Positions 24,713 through 36,589 of a DNA stretch of 64,000 nt are shown piece after piece (position 1 is the stretch's first letter; the number at the start of each line of letters is the position of its first letter). The notes under the pieces are model-generated. The model was not told where the DNA came from. It saw nothing but the letters and a program-made list of their open reading frames with translations, and ran no database searches. The stretch spans positions 55,519,821 through 55,583,820 of the forward strand of contig NC_083346.1 in NCBI RefSeq assembly GCF_019175385.1, written 5' to 3'. Made by a program: the position numbers and the translations under genes. The stretch comes from Lycium barbarum. Its lineage: Eukaryota; Streptophyta; Magnoliopsida; Solanales; Solanaceae.

Positions 24713-24854
24713 ACTGAGCCAAAATGCAAATCTACAACTTCCACATTTTCAAAGCCTATAAATAGTCATTCCCTTCGTAGTAAAACATTGTACCCTCATA
24801 TCCTTCGTTAGTCTATTCGTTGTACGTTCACGGGAAACTTTCCGAGGTGTAACA

Positions 24855-24891
24855 TTCTTCCTCTCTTTTAGAACATTCGTCCTCGAATGTT
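24855..24891 (-). promoter_or_regulatory. E2 polypurine tract and pre-PPT hairpin
   Basis: On the minus strand the inverted repeat AACATTCG-agga-CGAATGTT (24891-24872) is followed by TCTAAAAGAGAGGAAGAA and the LTR. The purine tract differs from the G-runs of the other elements. Confidence 0.75.
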
Positions 24892-25082
24892 AAGTCAGCG
24901 GGGATTCTAGAAAAATTTTGCCAAAGTTTCCTTTAGAATATGGCACTACTATTCTGTCAGAACAACCCATAATATCACATCACTACCTCACAGGGCCATA
25001 ACACAATAAAATTCTGAGAAATGATGGGAGTAGGGGTGTTCATATACTTTAATTATTACACTTCATTTAATGCATGCATACC

Positions 25083-25886
25083 TTATGTTGTTGGCATTTC
25101 ACCTTGAATTTCTCCTGGGTGTTGGAATAAGTACGGGTACTTGGACTTCATACTCGCTTCCGCTTCCCACGTTATTTCCTCTCGGTTATTGTTCCGCCAC
25201 AAGACTTTAACTGACGCTACCTATTTATTTCGAAGTTTCCGCACTTGCCTGTCAAGAATGGCCATAGGCACTTCTTCATAGGTTAGCTTTTCTGTCACCT
25301 GCACATCATCTATCGGGATAATTTTTATGCGATCTCCGACACACTTGCGGAGCATCGAAATATGGAAGACTGGATGAACTGCTCTAAGCTCCGAAGGCAA
25401 GTCCAGTTCATAGGCTACATGACCCATTTTACGGACAATTTTATAGGGTCCAATGTATCTAGGACTTAACTTCCCTTTCTTGCCAAATCTCATCACCCCT
25501 TTCATTGGCGATACTTTCAGAAATACCCAATCATTAACTTGAAATTCCAAGTTTCGTCGGCGTTTATCTGCATAAGACTTTTGGCGACTTTTGGCTGTCA
25601 ACAGTCGGGGCCTATTAATTGTGATTCTCCGGTTTCAAACCATCCAATTGGAGATCTACACTTTCTTCCATGCAGAGCTTCATACGGAGCCATCTGAATA
25701 CCGGAATGATAGCTATTTTTGTATGTGAATTCAATAAGGGGTAAATGTTCATCCCAGCTACCACCAAAATCCAGAACACATGCCCGTAGCATATCCTCCA
25801 AGGTCTGGATAGTACGTTCGGCTTGTCCATCAGTCTGTGGATGAAACGCCGTGCTGAGCTTGACTTGAGTACCAAGACCTTCTTGA
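25083..25886 (-). pseudogene. pol: E2 pol, last part (integrase core end and chromodomain tail)
   Basis: This continues the integrase frame cut at 36590: [31 protein letters not shown] includes the catalytic glutamate of the DD35E core. Then come [34 protein letters not shown] and the C-terminal [12 protein letters not shown] tail. About 45 bp are missing near 25605, between LIGPD and the AAKSRQKSYAD motif, which also shifts the frame. A TAG stop interrupts RNKEV at 25218-25220. The integrase C-terminal linker is therefore destroyed. Confidence 0.88.
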
Positions 25887-25891
25887 AAGGA
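25887..25891 (+). repeat. Target-site duplication AAGGA, left copy (E3 in E2)
   Basis: It matches 36585-36589. Joining the flanks restores the integrase text KSF-QEGLG on the minus strand. Confidence 0.92.
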
Positions 25892-28662
25892 TGTTATATC
25901 CCGTGTTTTCGCATAAACGGAAATCGTGAAAATAATTAAGACTTGCATGTTATAAGGAAATAATTGATTTTAGTTAAAATGTCTATGTTGTTTATGGAAA
26001 TATTGGTGTGGAAATGTGAAGGAAGTCCAAGGGTAAAAATTTGGAATTTCAGAAATTAGTTTCGGGAATTGCAAAACGAGATTTTACGAATTGGGCCAAG
26101 AAAAAAAAATGGAACAAAATTTGAGGCCCAAGCCACAAAGGTGGCCGGCTATGACCCATGGCTTGTCCAAGCCCATGGATTTAATAGGTCATGTGACTTT
26201 CATGTGACCAATGAATAAGTAAGCAAATATATACACATACTTATCCATGGGAAAGTTCAAGAACCAAAAAAAAAAATCAATCAACCTTGGAGAAAATAAT
26301 GCTCTCGGCCGAAACCCCATAGAAGAGAAAAGAAAATTTTCTAGCCTTGATCTTAGTCTTAAAAATCTTGTTCTTCTTGTATTCGTAGTGTATGCAAGAC
26401 GCTCTCCGACGTGATATAATTGGTTTGGCATAAGAGCGACGTTTGCGGCGGGTTGAAACTTGAAGGAAAGGTGAGAATTCTTCCACTTTTGTGTTATGGA
26501 ATTGGTATGAATGTTATGATGATTAGAATAAAATGAGAATTTTGTGGTAGTGATGTATGTGTGTGCAGCCGTGAGTGTGTGTGTGTTGGTATGTGGCCGT
26601 GAGCCATGTGAGTTGGAAGGGAAGGTGAATTGAATCCTATCTAGTTCGTTAGTTGCGTCGTTGTGGCATTTATGAAGTAAATGAATATTTAAGTAGTTGA
26701 TTTGGCATTGAAAAATGGTTGCGGGTTCTTATGGGAAATTATATGATCTTTGTATATTTTATATAATTATGGAAGTAAGACTTTAAAATGTGAATTATGG
26801 TTGTTGTTAACGAATTCGGAATGAAACAACGCGAGTTAGTATGTTCGTCGTAGTTGTCGATTTTTATAGAAAGAGAGAATATTGTCCCTAGAGTGATTTT
26901 GTTATGACTTATGATGTTAGTGATCTTATGGGGTGCTGTGTTGATATATATTGAGCCGAGCTAAGTCTCGGGGGCGTTATATATATAGGGAAAATGCTGC
27001 CGAAATTTCGGTAGACAAAAACGAAGTTAAGTAAATTCTTAAGCTTTGAAATCCCTAATTGGTAACTTTGACCAGTTGCAGATTTTGAGCGAAACGGGAC
27101 GTGAGTTTTGGGCGAGCATAAGACGTATATAAGGTATGTAAGGCTTCCCACTCCTTCTTTTGGCATGTCTTAGTATGCTAGGTTGATATCGGAACCCCGG
27201 GAGCAATTCTGCTTCTCGAAATCCGAATTAGAGAATGGCTACTATTCATTCAATTCAATTGAAGCTTAAAGATCCTATTTAGACTAGAAAGTAACCAAAC
27301 ATCCAAACCTTATGCAAACGTAGTCGGATCACTTCGAAAACTTTATGTATGATCCCTTAGACCGTAAATGTCTGTAATTCATGTTCGCCACCTCGACTTG
27401 ACCCGAGGTGGGCCCGCTAACCCCGAGATGCCTTATTCGTTCTATTAGGCTCTCTTTTTGGATAAGTTTCGATAAAGAATCTTTGATTTTGAAATTTTCC
27501 TCTATGAAATAATGTTTTGATTACTATGATATACTAAGCTATGTTGTGAGCCATACGTACCACTTTGGAAACATTTTTGTGAAATAAACTTCCGTACTAA
27601 CTAATTATCCGACTACCTTGGTTAGTGAAATGACTTATGAAGTACTCAAGGTTTGAAAGGCTATTTTGATATACAATTGCATTGTTTGCTCACGACTCCG
27701 CTCGTGCCTTATTATGACTTCGTTCACCGGTTCCCGGGCCGGTTATGATTCGTGCGCATTATGATAAATTCGGCCGTATGCTGTGTTACAGTTCCCGAGA
27801 CCTCGCCATAGGGCCGGGTTCCGTTTGGTGTTATGCTGTGATATGGCTGGTGATATGATATGCTGATATGTGTGTGCTCGGGGATGTACGGAGATTTGAA
27901 CCTTCTGGTGTTATGCTGTGTGTGGCACTAGCGTCGGAGTGGTGACCACGTTCCTGAGCTTTGCATGATTTCGTTTGCATTATGTATATATGATTTTGAT
28001 AAATATTTTGATATACTGTTCGGCATTTCTCTCTTTTGTATCCTGTTCGCTTTCAGTTGTGGCCTATATTTCTGTACTCCATGTTTTACATACTCAGTAC
28101 ATCTTTCGTACTGACCCCCTTTCTTCGGGGGCTGCGTTTCATGCCCGCAGGTACCGACGCCGGTGATCCTCCACTGTAGGCTCCACTTTCTGCTATTTCG
28201 GAGTACTCCCTTTGATCTGGAGTCCACTTTTGGTACATACATCTTTTGCTATGTATATATATTTCTGTATATCTGACTATTTGGGTACGGCGGGGGCCCT
28301 GACCCGTCATATGATTCTGTCGGTCTGTTTAGAGGTCTGTGGACATGTTTGTGGGTTAGGGTCTTTCTGTATGGTTATGTGCATATGTTGTTTGGGCGAT
28401 CCCATACGCCGAGGCGGCCGATCCGCATATGTTTATACGTTGCTTTGTTAGCCCTGTGTGGCCTTTGTTGGTGTTTGTTGTGTACAGGGTTATTTTGGAT
28501 AGTATGTAAAACAAAGGAAACTCTGCCGAAATTTTTCTGGAAATTATCTAAATTTGGAATATAGCCTTGTCGGCTTCTGCTATATATTTGAATGCATTTG
28601 ATAGATGGGTTTGGGTGCCCAGATCGGGCACTAGTCACGGCCTACGGGGTTGGGTCGGGACA
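25892..28662 (+). repeat. E3 5' LTR
   Basis: TGTTATATCCCGTG to GGTCGGGACA. Notable points are the TCATGTGAC direct repeat near 26188, donor-like AAAG/GTGAG (26471) and AAG/GTATGT (27134) sites, a GGCCGG-containing stretch near 27728 and the double-hairpin block at 28093-28152, ending GCCCGCAG/GT. Confidence 0.95.
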
Positions 28663-28666
28663 AAAG

Positions 28667-28678
28667 TGGTATCAGAGG
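28667..28678 (+). other. E3 primer binding site
   Basis: TGGTATCAGAGG, with the last base changed from the C found in E1, E4 and E5. It is complementary to initiator tRNA-Met over 11 bases. Confidence 0.85.
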
Positions 28679-28729
28679 AGTTTGTCCTCGGAATGTCTGC
28701 AGGCCGTGTCTCGTAGAGTCTTGTTTATC

Positions 28730-28749
28730 GGTGTGTTGTGCACCACACC
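28730..28749 (+). other. E3 post-PBS hairpin with GTGCAC loop
   Basis: A perfect 6-bp stem GGTGTG/CACACC has the 8-base loop TTGTGCAC, which contains the self-complementary hexamer GTGCAC (28738-28743). It lies about 51 bases after the primer site. Confidence 0.75.
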
Positions 28750-28866
28750 TATAAACAGGAGGCTACAGGGCATTTAGGGTGTTACCTTTCTTTGGAATCT
28801 TACATCGTGCGATAGAGTTGTGCTATTAAGATGATTCTGATCCGATTCGTTATTGTGTTTGCAGTG

Positions 28867-30701
28867 ATGCCTCCGAAGAAGGCAACGGCGGCCCAGAAGG
28901 GCAAGGCAGGGATAGCAGGGACTAGTCAGGCACAGCGAGTTACACGGGCTCGGGTTTATGATTTGCCCGAGGTTGTGCCCCATTCAGAGGGATCCGCTAC
29001 ACCACCATTGGTACAGCCTGGAGCCGGTCCATCAGCAGCTCCAGAGGCCCGAGTACCCGCTCCTGAGACTCCAGCTCCGCAGCCAGGGGCGGAGGACAGG
29101 ACACTGAGAGAGGCTGTGCAGTTATTGACCACTCTGGTAGCGGGACAGGCTCGCAGACGCGGGCGAAGGGATGATGATGATGACGACAGACGTGATAGCC
29201 TGCGAGTTCGAGAGTTCCTATTGTGTGGCCCTCCAGAGTTTTTCGGGTCTAAGCCCGACGAGGACCCCCATGACTTTATTCGGGGGATGCGGCGCTCACT
29301 AGACTTGGTCAGGGCTTCAGAGACTGAGTCTGTTGAGCTGGCTTCGCATAGACTACGGGATGTTGCTGCTCACTGGTATGAGTCCTGGGTGCTATCCAGG
29401 GGTGAGGGTGCTTCCCCAGCCACTTGGGACGAGTTCGTGACTGCTTTCACCCGCCACTTTTGGCCCCCAGAGTTACGGCGGGCACGGGTTGACCGATTTT
29501 TACATCTGCAGTAGAGGGGTCGGAGCGTCCGTCAGTATAATATGGAGTTCGATTCTTTGGCCCGGTATGCACCTACCATAGTAGCAGATATGGCCGATCG
29601 GATGCACAGATACGTGATGGGGTTAGACCGCTATTTGATTGATGGCTGTATGGCGGTGGCATTGCAGACAGACATGGATATTTCCCGACTACAGGCTTAT
29701 GCCCTGGGTATGGAGGACCGACATAGAGCTGATTATTCTAGCAGAGATCGGGACAGGAGGCCGCCCAAGAGGGCCAGATCCGCAGGTTATTCTGGATATT
29801 CTCGAGGCGGACAGCCTCAGCAGCAGCAGTCGGGCAGACATCCTCCTCCGTCCGGCCGGGGTACACAGCCGGCCGGTAGGAGATTTGACAGTGCAGGACA
29901 GTCTGGGGCCGGTCAGAGTTCCAGAGCGTCCGGTTCACAGGTATCCAGAGGTTCCAGTCAGCCAGACCACCTAGGCCCCGTTGTTCCCATTGCGGGAAAT
30001 CGCACCCGGGAGAGTGTTATCGACTTACTGGAGCCTGTTTTTCATGCGGCGGTCAGGGCCATATTATGCGAGATTGTCCGTTGGCGAGCGGTTTTGGTAG
30101 TGTAGCTCAGCCGACGGGATCAGCCGCTGGTTCATCATCTGCTCCATCAGTTGCACGCCCTGCGGGGCGAGGTATCCCTGCACCGGCGGGACGCGGTCGA
30201 GGTCGTGGCAGTGCCTCAGGTTCTAGCGGTCCCTCGAACCGCATATACGCATTCGCCAGCCGCCAAGAATCAGGAGGCTTCGCCGAATGTCGTCACAGGT
30301 ACATTACTGGTTTTCTCCAGATCTGTATATGCACTGATTGATCCTGGTTCTACCTTATCATATATTTCCCCGCTTGTTGCTAGTAATATTGGGATAGTGT
30401 ATGAGCCTATAGAGCCATTTGAGGTGGCCACACCGGTTGGGGAGTGTATTATAGCGAGGCAGGTCTATAGGGATTGTTCGGTGATTATATCTGATCGTTG
30501 CACTAAGGCTGATTTGATAGAATTAGATATGCTGGAATTCGATGTCATTATGGGTATGGACTGGTTAGCTTTCTGTTATGCGAATGTTGACTGCCAGAAA
30601 AGGTAGTCCGTTTTCAGTTTCCGGGGGAACCAGTTATAGAGTGGTTCGGGTCAACAGCATCGCCGAGGGGTAAGTTTATTTCGTACCTCAAGGCCAAGAA
30701 G
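28867..30701 (+). pseudogene. gag: E3 gag and protease region, frameshifted
   Basis: The start at 28867 ([12 protein letters not shown]) equals that of E5 and follows GTGTTTGCAG by two bases. Gag is collinear with E5: the acidic [12 protein letters not shown] stretch, [14 protein letters not shown] and LPPELRRAR (here WPPELRRAR). A TAG at 29512 replaces Gln, a 1-nt loss near 29963 shifts the frame before the knuckle, a 1-nt gain near 30268 shifts it again, and a 1-nt loss in an A-run near 30600 shifts it before RT. The CCHC knuckle [14 protein letters not shown] (about 30029-30070) and protease motif [11 protein letters not shown] are intact within their own frames. Few lesions means recent death. 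Confidence 0.92.
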
Positions 30702-33700
30702 ATGATTCAGAAAGGCTATATCTATCACTTGGTTCGTGTGCACGACACTACAGCTGAGACACCTACCATTCAGTCTGTTCCGGTCGTAAATGAATTTCCA
30801 GATGTATTTCTTGATCAGCTTCCGGGTCTTCCGCCCGAGCGGGAGATAGATTTTACTGTAGACTTGTTGCCGGATACGCAGCCTATATCTATTCCTCCGT
30901 ACCTAATGACACCTGCTGAATTGAAGGAGTTGAAAGAGCAGCTGAAAGATTTGTTGGATAAGGGTTTTATCAGACCCAGCACATCACCCTGGGGAGCGCC
31001 GGTATTATTTGTAAGAAAGAAAGACGGGTCACTGTGCATGTGTATCGATTATCGGCAATTGAATAAGGTGACTATAAAGAATAAATATCCCCTCCCCCGG
31101 ATTGATGATTTGTTTGATCAGTTGCAGGGTGCTAAATATTTTTCGAAGGTAGATCTGCGCTCAGGGTATCATCAGGTGCGAGTGCGAGAATCAGATATCC
31201 CGAAGACTGCTTTCAGGACCCGGTACGGGCATTATGAATTCAGAGTTATGTCTTTCGGGTTGACTAATGCTCCAGCGGTATTTATGAATCTCATGAATCG
31301 GGTATTTCGACCTTTCTTGGATATGTTTGTTATTGTGTTCATTGACGATATTCTGATTTACTCGCGATCAGCTGAGGAGCATTCAGATCATTTGAGGACG
31401 GTACTTGGTATTCTCCGTCAACAGAAATTATATGCTAAATTCTCCAAATGTGAATTCTGGTTAACTTCTGTGGCATTCTTGGGCCATATTGTCGGCGCAG
31501 ATGGTATTCGGGTCGATACGCAGAAGATTGAGGTTGTACAGAATTGGCCCAGGCCTACTACACCGACAGAGGTGCGCAGTTTTCTGGGATTAGCCGGATA
31601 TTATCGCAGGTTCGTGGAGAATTTTTCTTCTATTGCAGCACCACTGACGAAGCTTACTCAGAAAGCAGCGAAATGTCAGTGGACCGATGCCTGCGAGCGC
31701 AGCTTTCAGATGTTGAATGAAAAATTAATTTCAGCTCCAGTTTTAGCTCTTCCAGAAGGATCAGATGGGTATGTTGTCTACTGTGATGCCTCTGGTATTG
31801 GGATAGGTTGTGTGTTGATGCAGCACGGTCGAGTTATAGCCTATGCTTCCCGGCAGCTCAGACCGCACGAGAAGAATTATCCAACTCATGATCTTGAGTT
31901 GGCCGCGGTAATTCATGCTTTGATGATTTGGCCGCATTATTTATATGGGGTCCATGTTGATATTTATACGGACCATAAGAGCCTCCAGTATATTTTTAAG
32001 CAGAAAGAACTGAATTTGCGGCAGCGAAGATGGCTTGAATTATTGAAAGATTATGACGTTGATATCCTGTACCATCCTGGGAAAGCCAATGTGGTAGCGG
32101 ATGCACTTAGCCGCAAGTCCATGGGAAGTTTAGCTGATGTACCATCTGGTAAGAAAGACTTGGTTCGTGAGATTCATCAGTTGGCCAGCCTTGGAGTTCG
32201 TTTGGCAGATTCTGGAAATACTGGGATTTCTGTTCGTGCAGTTGCTGAATCATCTATTATAGAAGAGGTAAAGCAGCGTCAGTTTGAAGATCCTATCCTG
32301 ATTCAGTACAGAGATGTCGCCCTTAATAAAGAAAAGATTCCGTTTGAAATCTCGCCTGAAGGGGTATTATTATATGAAGGCAGATTCTGTGTACCAGACG
32401 TTCCAGGCCTACGGCGACAAATCATGGGCGAGGCGCATAATGCGCGGTATTCTGTTCATCCTGGTTCCACTAAAATGTATCATGATCTCAGGTGTTTGTA
32501 CTGGTGGGACGGTATGAAGAAAGATATTGCCGAGTTCGTTAGTCAGTGCCCAAATTGTCAGCAAGTAAAAATTGAGCATCAGAAGCCCGGTGGATTATTA
32601 CAGGAGATGGAAATTCTAGCCTGGAAATGGGAGATGATTAATATGGACTTCGTTGTTGGATTACCGCGCACTCCACGCAGGTACGATTCTATTTGGGTTA
32701 TTGTTGACAGGTTGACGAAATCGGCCCATTTTCTTCCAGTTCGGACTACGTATTCGGCCGAGGACTATGCTAGATTGTATATCAGAGAGATAGTCAGACT
32801 TCACGGAGTCCCTGTATCTATTATTACTGACCGGGGCGCCCAGTTTATGGCAAATTTCTGGAGGTCATTTCAGGAGGGATTAGGGACTCAGGTGAGCCTC
32901 AGCACAGCTTTTCATCCTCAGTCCGATGGGCAGGCCGAGCGCACTATTCAGACGCTGGAAGATATGTTACGGGCCTGCGTTATTGATTTCAGGGGCAGCT
33001 GGGATGATCACTTGCCGCTTATTGAATTTGCCTATAATAACAGTTATCACTCCAGTATTCAGATAGCGCCGTACGAAGCCCTTTACGGTAGAAAATGCAG
33101 ATCTCCTATTGGTTGGTTCGACGTGGGCGAGACTATGTTAATTGGGCCAGATGTGATCCAGGAAGCAGTGAATAAGGTAAAACTTATCCGGGACCGATTA
33201 TTGGCTGCACAGAGTCGACAGAAAGCATATGCAGACAAACGACGTCGACCGTTAGAATTCCAGATTGGCGACTGGGTATTTCTGAAGGTGTCGCCTATGA
33301 AGGGTATCATGAGATTCGGTAGAAAGGGTAAGTTGAGCCCGCGGTATATCGGGCCATATCAGATCATGCGGAAGATAGGCGAGGTCGCCTACGAGCTAGA
33401 CTTACCCTCCGATTTGGAGGCCGTACACCCGGTATTTCATGTGTCTATGCTGCGAAAATGTATTGCTGATCCTTCCAGGATATTCCCAGTGGACGATATT
33501 CAGGTAACGGAGCACTTGTCTTATGAGGAGCAGCCTATAACCATTTTGGACCGACAGGTACGGAGACTACGCACTAAGGAAGTTCCTTCTGTTAAAGTCC
33601 TGTGGCACAACAACAACCGGGAAGAAATGACCTCGGAGTCGGAGGATGAGATGAAGAAGAAATACCCCCATTTATTCCCTGCGGCCACAGGTAATTTAAA

Positions 33701-33725
33701 CTTTCAAGTTTGTTGTATTGATTGA
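30702..33725 (+). CDS. pol: E3 pol: RT, RNase H, integrase, chromodomain (open 1007 codons)
   Basis: One uninterrupted frame. Residue numbers are from the first Met, which is not a natural start because the original polyprotein began in gag. RT spans roughly 20-310, with the catalytic FIDDILIYS near 214-222. RNase H has [10 protein letters not shown] near 360. The integrase zinc domain shows [14 protein letters not shown] and later CPNCQQVK; the core shows MDFVVGLP and [11 protein letters not shown], with the catalytic Glu in [13 protein letters not shown] ([13 protein letters not shown]) is followed by a chromodomain-like tail in which the usual EMTWEAE is EMTSESE, so a conserved aromatic residue is lost. 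It could be translated only if initiated internally or after frameshifting, so the product is probably not made now. Proteins of this type copy element RNA and integrate the DNA. Confidence 0.9.
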   Translation: MIQKGYIYHLVRVHDTTAETPTIQSVPVVNEFPDVFLDQLPGLPPEREIDFTVDLLPDTQPISIPPYLMTPAELKELKEQLKDLLDKGFIRPSTSPWGAPVLFVRKKDGSLCMCIDYRQLNKVTIKNKYPLPRIDDLFDQLQGAKYFSKVDLRSGYHQVRVRESDIPKTAFRTRYGHYEFRVMSFGLTNAPAVFMNLMNRVFRPFLDMFVIVFIDDILIYSRSAEEHSDHLRTVLGILRQQKLYAKFSKCEFWLTSVAFLGHIVGADGIRVDTQKIEVVQNWPRPTTPTEVRSFLGLAGYYRRFVENFSSIAAPLTKLTQKAAKCQWTDACERSFQMLNEKLISAPVLALPEGSDGYVVYCDASGIGIGCVLMQHGRVIAYASRQLRPHEKNYPTHDLELAAVIHALMIWPHYLYGVHVDIYTDHKSLQYIFKQKELNLRQRRWLELLKDYDVDILYHPGKANVVADALSRKSMGSLADVPSGKKDLVREIHQLASLGVRLADSGNTGISVRAVAESSIIEEVKQRQFEDPILIQYRDVALNKEKIPFEISPEGVLLYEGRFCVPDVPGLRRQIMGEAHNARYSVHPGSTKMYHDLRCLYWWDGMKKDIAEFVSQCPNCQQVKIEHQKPGGLLQEMEILAWKWEMINMDFVVGLPRTPRRYDSIWVIVDRLTKSAHFLPVRTTYSAEDYARLYIREIVRLHGVPVSIITDRGAQFMANFWRSFQEGLGTQVSLSTAFHPQSDGQAERTIQTLEDMLRACVIDFRGSWDDHLPLIEFAYNNSYHSSIQIAPYEALYGRKCRSPIGWFDVGETMLIGPDVIQEAVNKVKLIRDRLLAAQSRQKAYADKRRRPLEFQIGDWVFLKVSPMKGIMRFGRKGKLSPRYIGPYQIMRKIGEVAYELDLPSDLEAVHPVFHVSMLRKCIADPSRIFPVDDIQVTEHLSYEEQPITILDRQVRRLRTKEVPSVKVLWHNNNREEMTSESEDEMKKKYPHLFPAATGNLNFQVCCID

Positions 33726-33787
33726 CGAATGAGTTATGTGTGCTAATTGTAAAGGGAGACTCCCCCGTCACATTATAAGATTAATTT

Positions 33788-33823
33788 AACATTCGGGGAC
33801 GAATTATCTTAAGGGGGGGAGAA
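33788..33823 (+). promoter_or_regulatory. E3 pre-PPT hairpin (broken) and polypurine tract
   Basis: AACATTCG is followed by the mutated arm CGAATTAT (33800-33807) and then AAGGGGGGGAGAA up to 33823. The arm mutation breaks the last three pairs. Confidence 0.75.
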
Positions 33824-36584
33824 TGTTATATCCCGTGTTTTCGCATAAACGGAAATCGTGAAAATAATTAAGACTAGCATGTTATAAGGAAATAATTGAT
33901 TTTAGTTAAAATGTCAATGTTGTTTATGGAAATATTGGTGTGGAAATGTGAAGGAAGTCCAAGGGTAAAAATTTGGAATTTCGGAAATTAGTTTCGGGAA
34001 TTGCAAAACGAGATTTTACGAATTGGGCCATGAAAAAAAAATTGAACAAAATTTGAGGCCCAAGCCACAAAGGTGGCCGGCCATGACCCATGGCTTGTCC
34101 AATCCCATGGATTTAATAGGTCATGTGACTTTCATGTGACCAATGAATAAGTAAGCAAACATATACACATACTTATCCATGGGAAAGTTCAAGAAACAAA
34201 AAAAAAAAAAATCAATCAACCTTGGAGAAAATAAGGCTCTCGGCCGAAACCCCATAGAAGAGAAAAGAAAATTTTCTAGCCTTGATCTTAGTCTTAAAAA
34301 TCTTGTTCTTCTTGTATTCGTAGTGTATGAAAGACGCTCTCCGACGTGATATAATTGGTTTGGCACAAGAGCGACGTTGCGGCGGGTTGAAACTTGAAGG
34401 AAAGGTGAGAATTCTTCCACTTTTGTGTTATGGAAGTGGTATGAATGTTATGATGATTAGAATAAAATGAGAATTTTGTGGTAGTGATGTATGTGTGCGC
34501 AGCCGTGAGTGTGTGTGTGTTGGTATGTGGCCAGGAGCCATGTGAGTTGGAAAGGAAGGTGAATTGAATCCTATCTAGTTCGTTAGTTGCGTCGTTGTGG
34601 CATTTATGAAGTAAATGAATATTTAACGAGTTGATTTGGCATTGAAAAATGGTTGCGGGTTCTTATGGGAAATTATATGATTTTTGTATATTTTATATAA
34701 TTATGGAAGTAAGACTTTAAAATGTGAATAATGGTTGTTGTTAACGAATTCGGAATGAAACAACGCGAGTTAGTATGTTCGTCGTAGTTGTCGATTTTTA
34801 TAGAAAGAGAGAATATTGTCCCTAGAGTGATTTTGTTATGACTTATGATGTTCGTGATCTTATGGGTTGCTGTGTTGATATATATTGAGTCGAGCTAAGT
34901 CTCGGGGGCGTTATATATATAGGGGAAATGCTGCCGAAATTTCGGTAGACAAAAACGAAGTTAAGTAAGTTCTTAAGCTTTGAAATCCCTAATTGGTAAC
35001 TTTGACCAGTTGCAGATTTTAAGCGAAACGGGACGTGAGTTTTGGGCGAGCGTAAGACTTATATAAGGTATGTAAGGCTTCCCACTCCTTCTTTTGGCAT
35101 GTCTTAGTATGCTAGGTTGATATCGGAACCCCGGGAGCAATTTTGCTCCTCGAAATCCGAATTAGAGAATGGCTACTATTCATTCAATTCAATTGAAGCT
35201 TAAAGATCCTATTTAGACTAGAAAGTAACCAAACATCCAAAACTTATGCAAACGTAGTCGGATCACTTCGAAACCTTTATGTATGATCCCATAGACCCTA
35301 AATGTCCGTAATTCATGTTCGCCACCTCGACTTGACCCGAGGTGGGCCCGCTAACCCCGAGATGCCTTATTCGTTCTATTAGGCTCTCTTTTTGGATAAG
35401 TTTCGATAAAGAATATTTGATTTTTAAATTGTCCTCTATGAAATAATGTTTTGATTACTATGATATACTAAGCTATGTTGTGAGCCATACGTACCACTTT
35501 GGAAACATTTTTGTGAGATAAACTTCCGTACTAACTAATTATCCGACTACCTTGGTTAATGAAATGACTTATGAAGTACTCAAGTTTTGAAAGGCTATTT
35601 AGATATACAATTGCATTGTTTGCTCACGACTCCGCTCGTGCCTTATTATGACTTCGTTCATCGGTTCCCGGGCCGGTTATGATTCGTGCGCATTATGATA
35701 AATTCGGCTGTATGCTGTGTTACGGTTCCCGAGACCTCGCCATAGGGCCGGGTTCCTTTTGCTGTTATGCTGTGATATGGCTGGTGATATGATATGCTGA
35801 TATGTGTGCGCTCGGGGATGTACGGAGATTTGAACCTTCTAGTGTTATGCTGTGTGTGGCACCAGCGTCAGAGTGGTGACCACGTTCCTGAGCTTTGCAT
35901 GATTTCGTTTGCATTATGTATATATGATTTTGATATACTGTTCGGCATTTCTCTCTTTTGTATCCTGTTCGCTTTCAGTTGTGGCCTATATTTCTGTACT
36001 CCATGCTTTACATACTCAGTACATCTTTCGTACTGACCCCCTTTCTTCGGGGGCTGCGTTTCATTCCCGCAGGTACCGACGCCGGTGATCCTCCACTGTA
36101 GGCTCCACTTTCTGCTATTTCGGAGTACTCCCTTTGATCCGGAGTCCACTTTTGGTACATACATCTTTTGCTATGTATATATATTTCTGTATATCTGACT
36201 ATTTGGGTACGGCGGGGGCCCTGTCCCGTCATATGATTCTGTCGGTCTGTTTAGAGGTCTGTGGACATGTTTGTGGGTTAGGGTCTTTCTGTATGGTTAT
36301 GTGCATATATTGTTTGGGCGATCCCATACGCTGAGGTGGCCGGTCCGCATATGTTTATACGTTGCTTTGTTAGCCCTGTGTGGCCTTTGTTGGTGTTTGT
36401 TGTGTATAGGGTTATTTTGGATAGTCTGTAAAACAAAGGAAACTCTGCCGAAATTTTTCTAGAAATTATCTAAATTTGGAATATAGCCTTGTCGGCTTCT
36501 GCTATATATTTGAATGCATTTGATAGATGGGTTTGGGTGCCCAGATCGGGCACTAGTCACGGCCTACGGGGTTGGGTCGTGACA
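33824..36584 (+). repeat. E3 3' LTR
   Basis: Collinear with 25892-28662, with about 64 substitutions. It lacks a 12-bp piece present in the 5' copy near 27990. The double-hairpin block lies at 36015-36074, with the acceptor-like end mutated from GCCCGCAG context ATGCCC to ATTCCC. Confidence 0.95.
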
Positions 36585-36589
36585 AAGGA
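36585..36589 (+). repeat. Target-site duplication AAGGA, right copy
   Basis: It pairs with 25887-25891. Confidence 0.92.

Larger units (their letters stand above)
22305..24854 (-). repeat. E2 3' LTR, main part
   Basis: Collinear with 40745-43257. In minus orientation it starts at 24854 (TGTTACACCTCGG). It carries palindromes (24437-24712), a TATA-like ATTAATATAAGGG, a donor-like CCAAGGTAAGT (near 24144, minus) and the double-hairpin block (22669-22729). It is 37 bp longer than its partner because of a local duplication at 23539-23600. The 130-aa open frame found in both LTRs reflects their common origin and is not a gene. Confidence 0.9.
25892..36584 (+). mobile_element. E3: nearly complete Tekay-like element
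   Basis: 10,693 bp, with LTRs of 2771 and 2761 bp, primer site, gag, pol, polypurine tract and the perfect 5-bp duplication AAGGA. About 64 substitutions and a 12-bp indel separate its LTRs by eye (about 2.3%). At the often used 1.3e-8 substitutions per site per year this is on the order of 0.9 million years; the rate for this species is not known. The gag-protease half is broken by one stop and three single-base indels, but the pol half is one open frame. Confidence 0.95.

Noticed and set aside
24760..24772. CTATAAATA on the plus strand as a host promoter
   Set aside because: It lies inside the minus-strand E2 LTR close to its start, with no gene downstream on the plus strand.
19322..24854. 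A single 5.5-kb LTR or an LTR starting TGTCACGACCCAGTTTTA
   Set aside because: The partner LTR at 40732 shows the undisturbed sequence, and CCCAG flanks 19335-22299.
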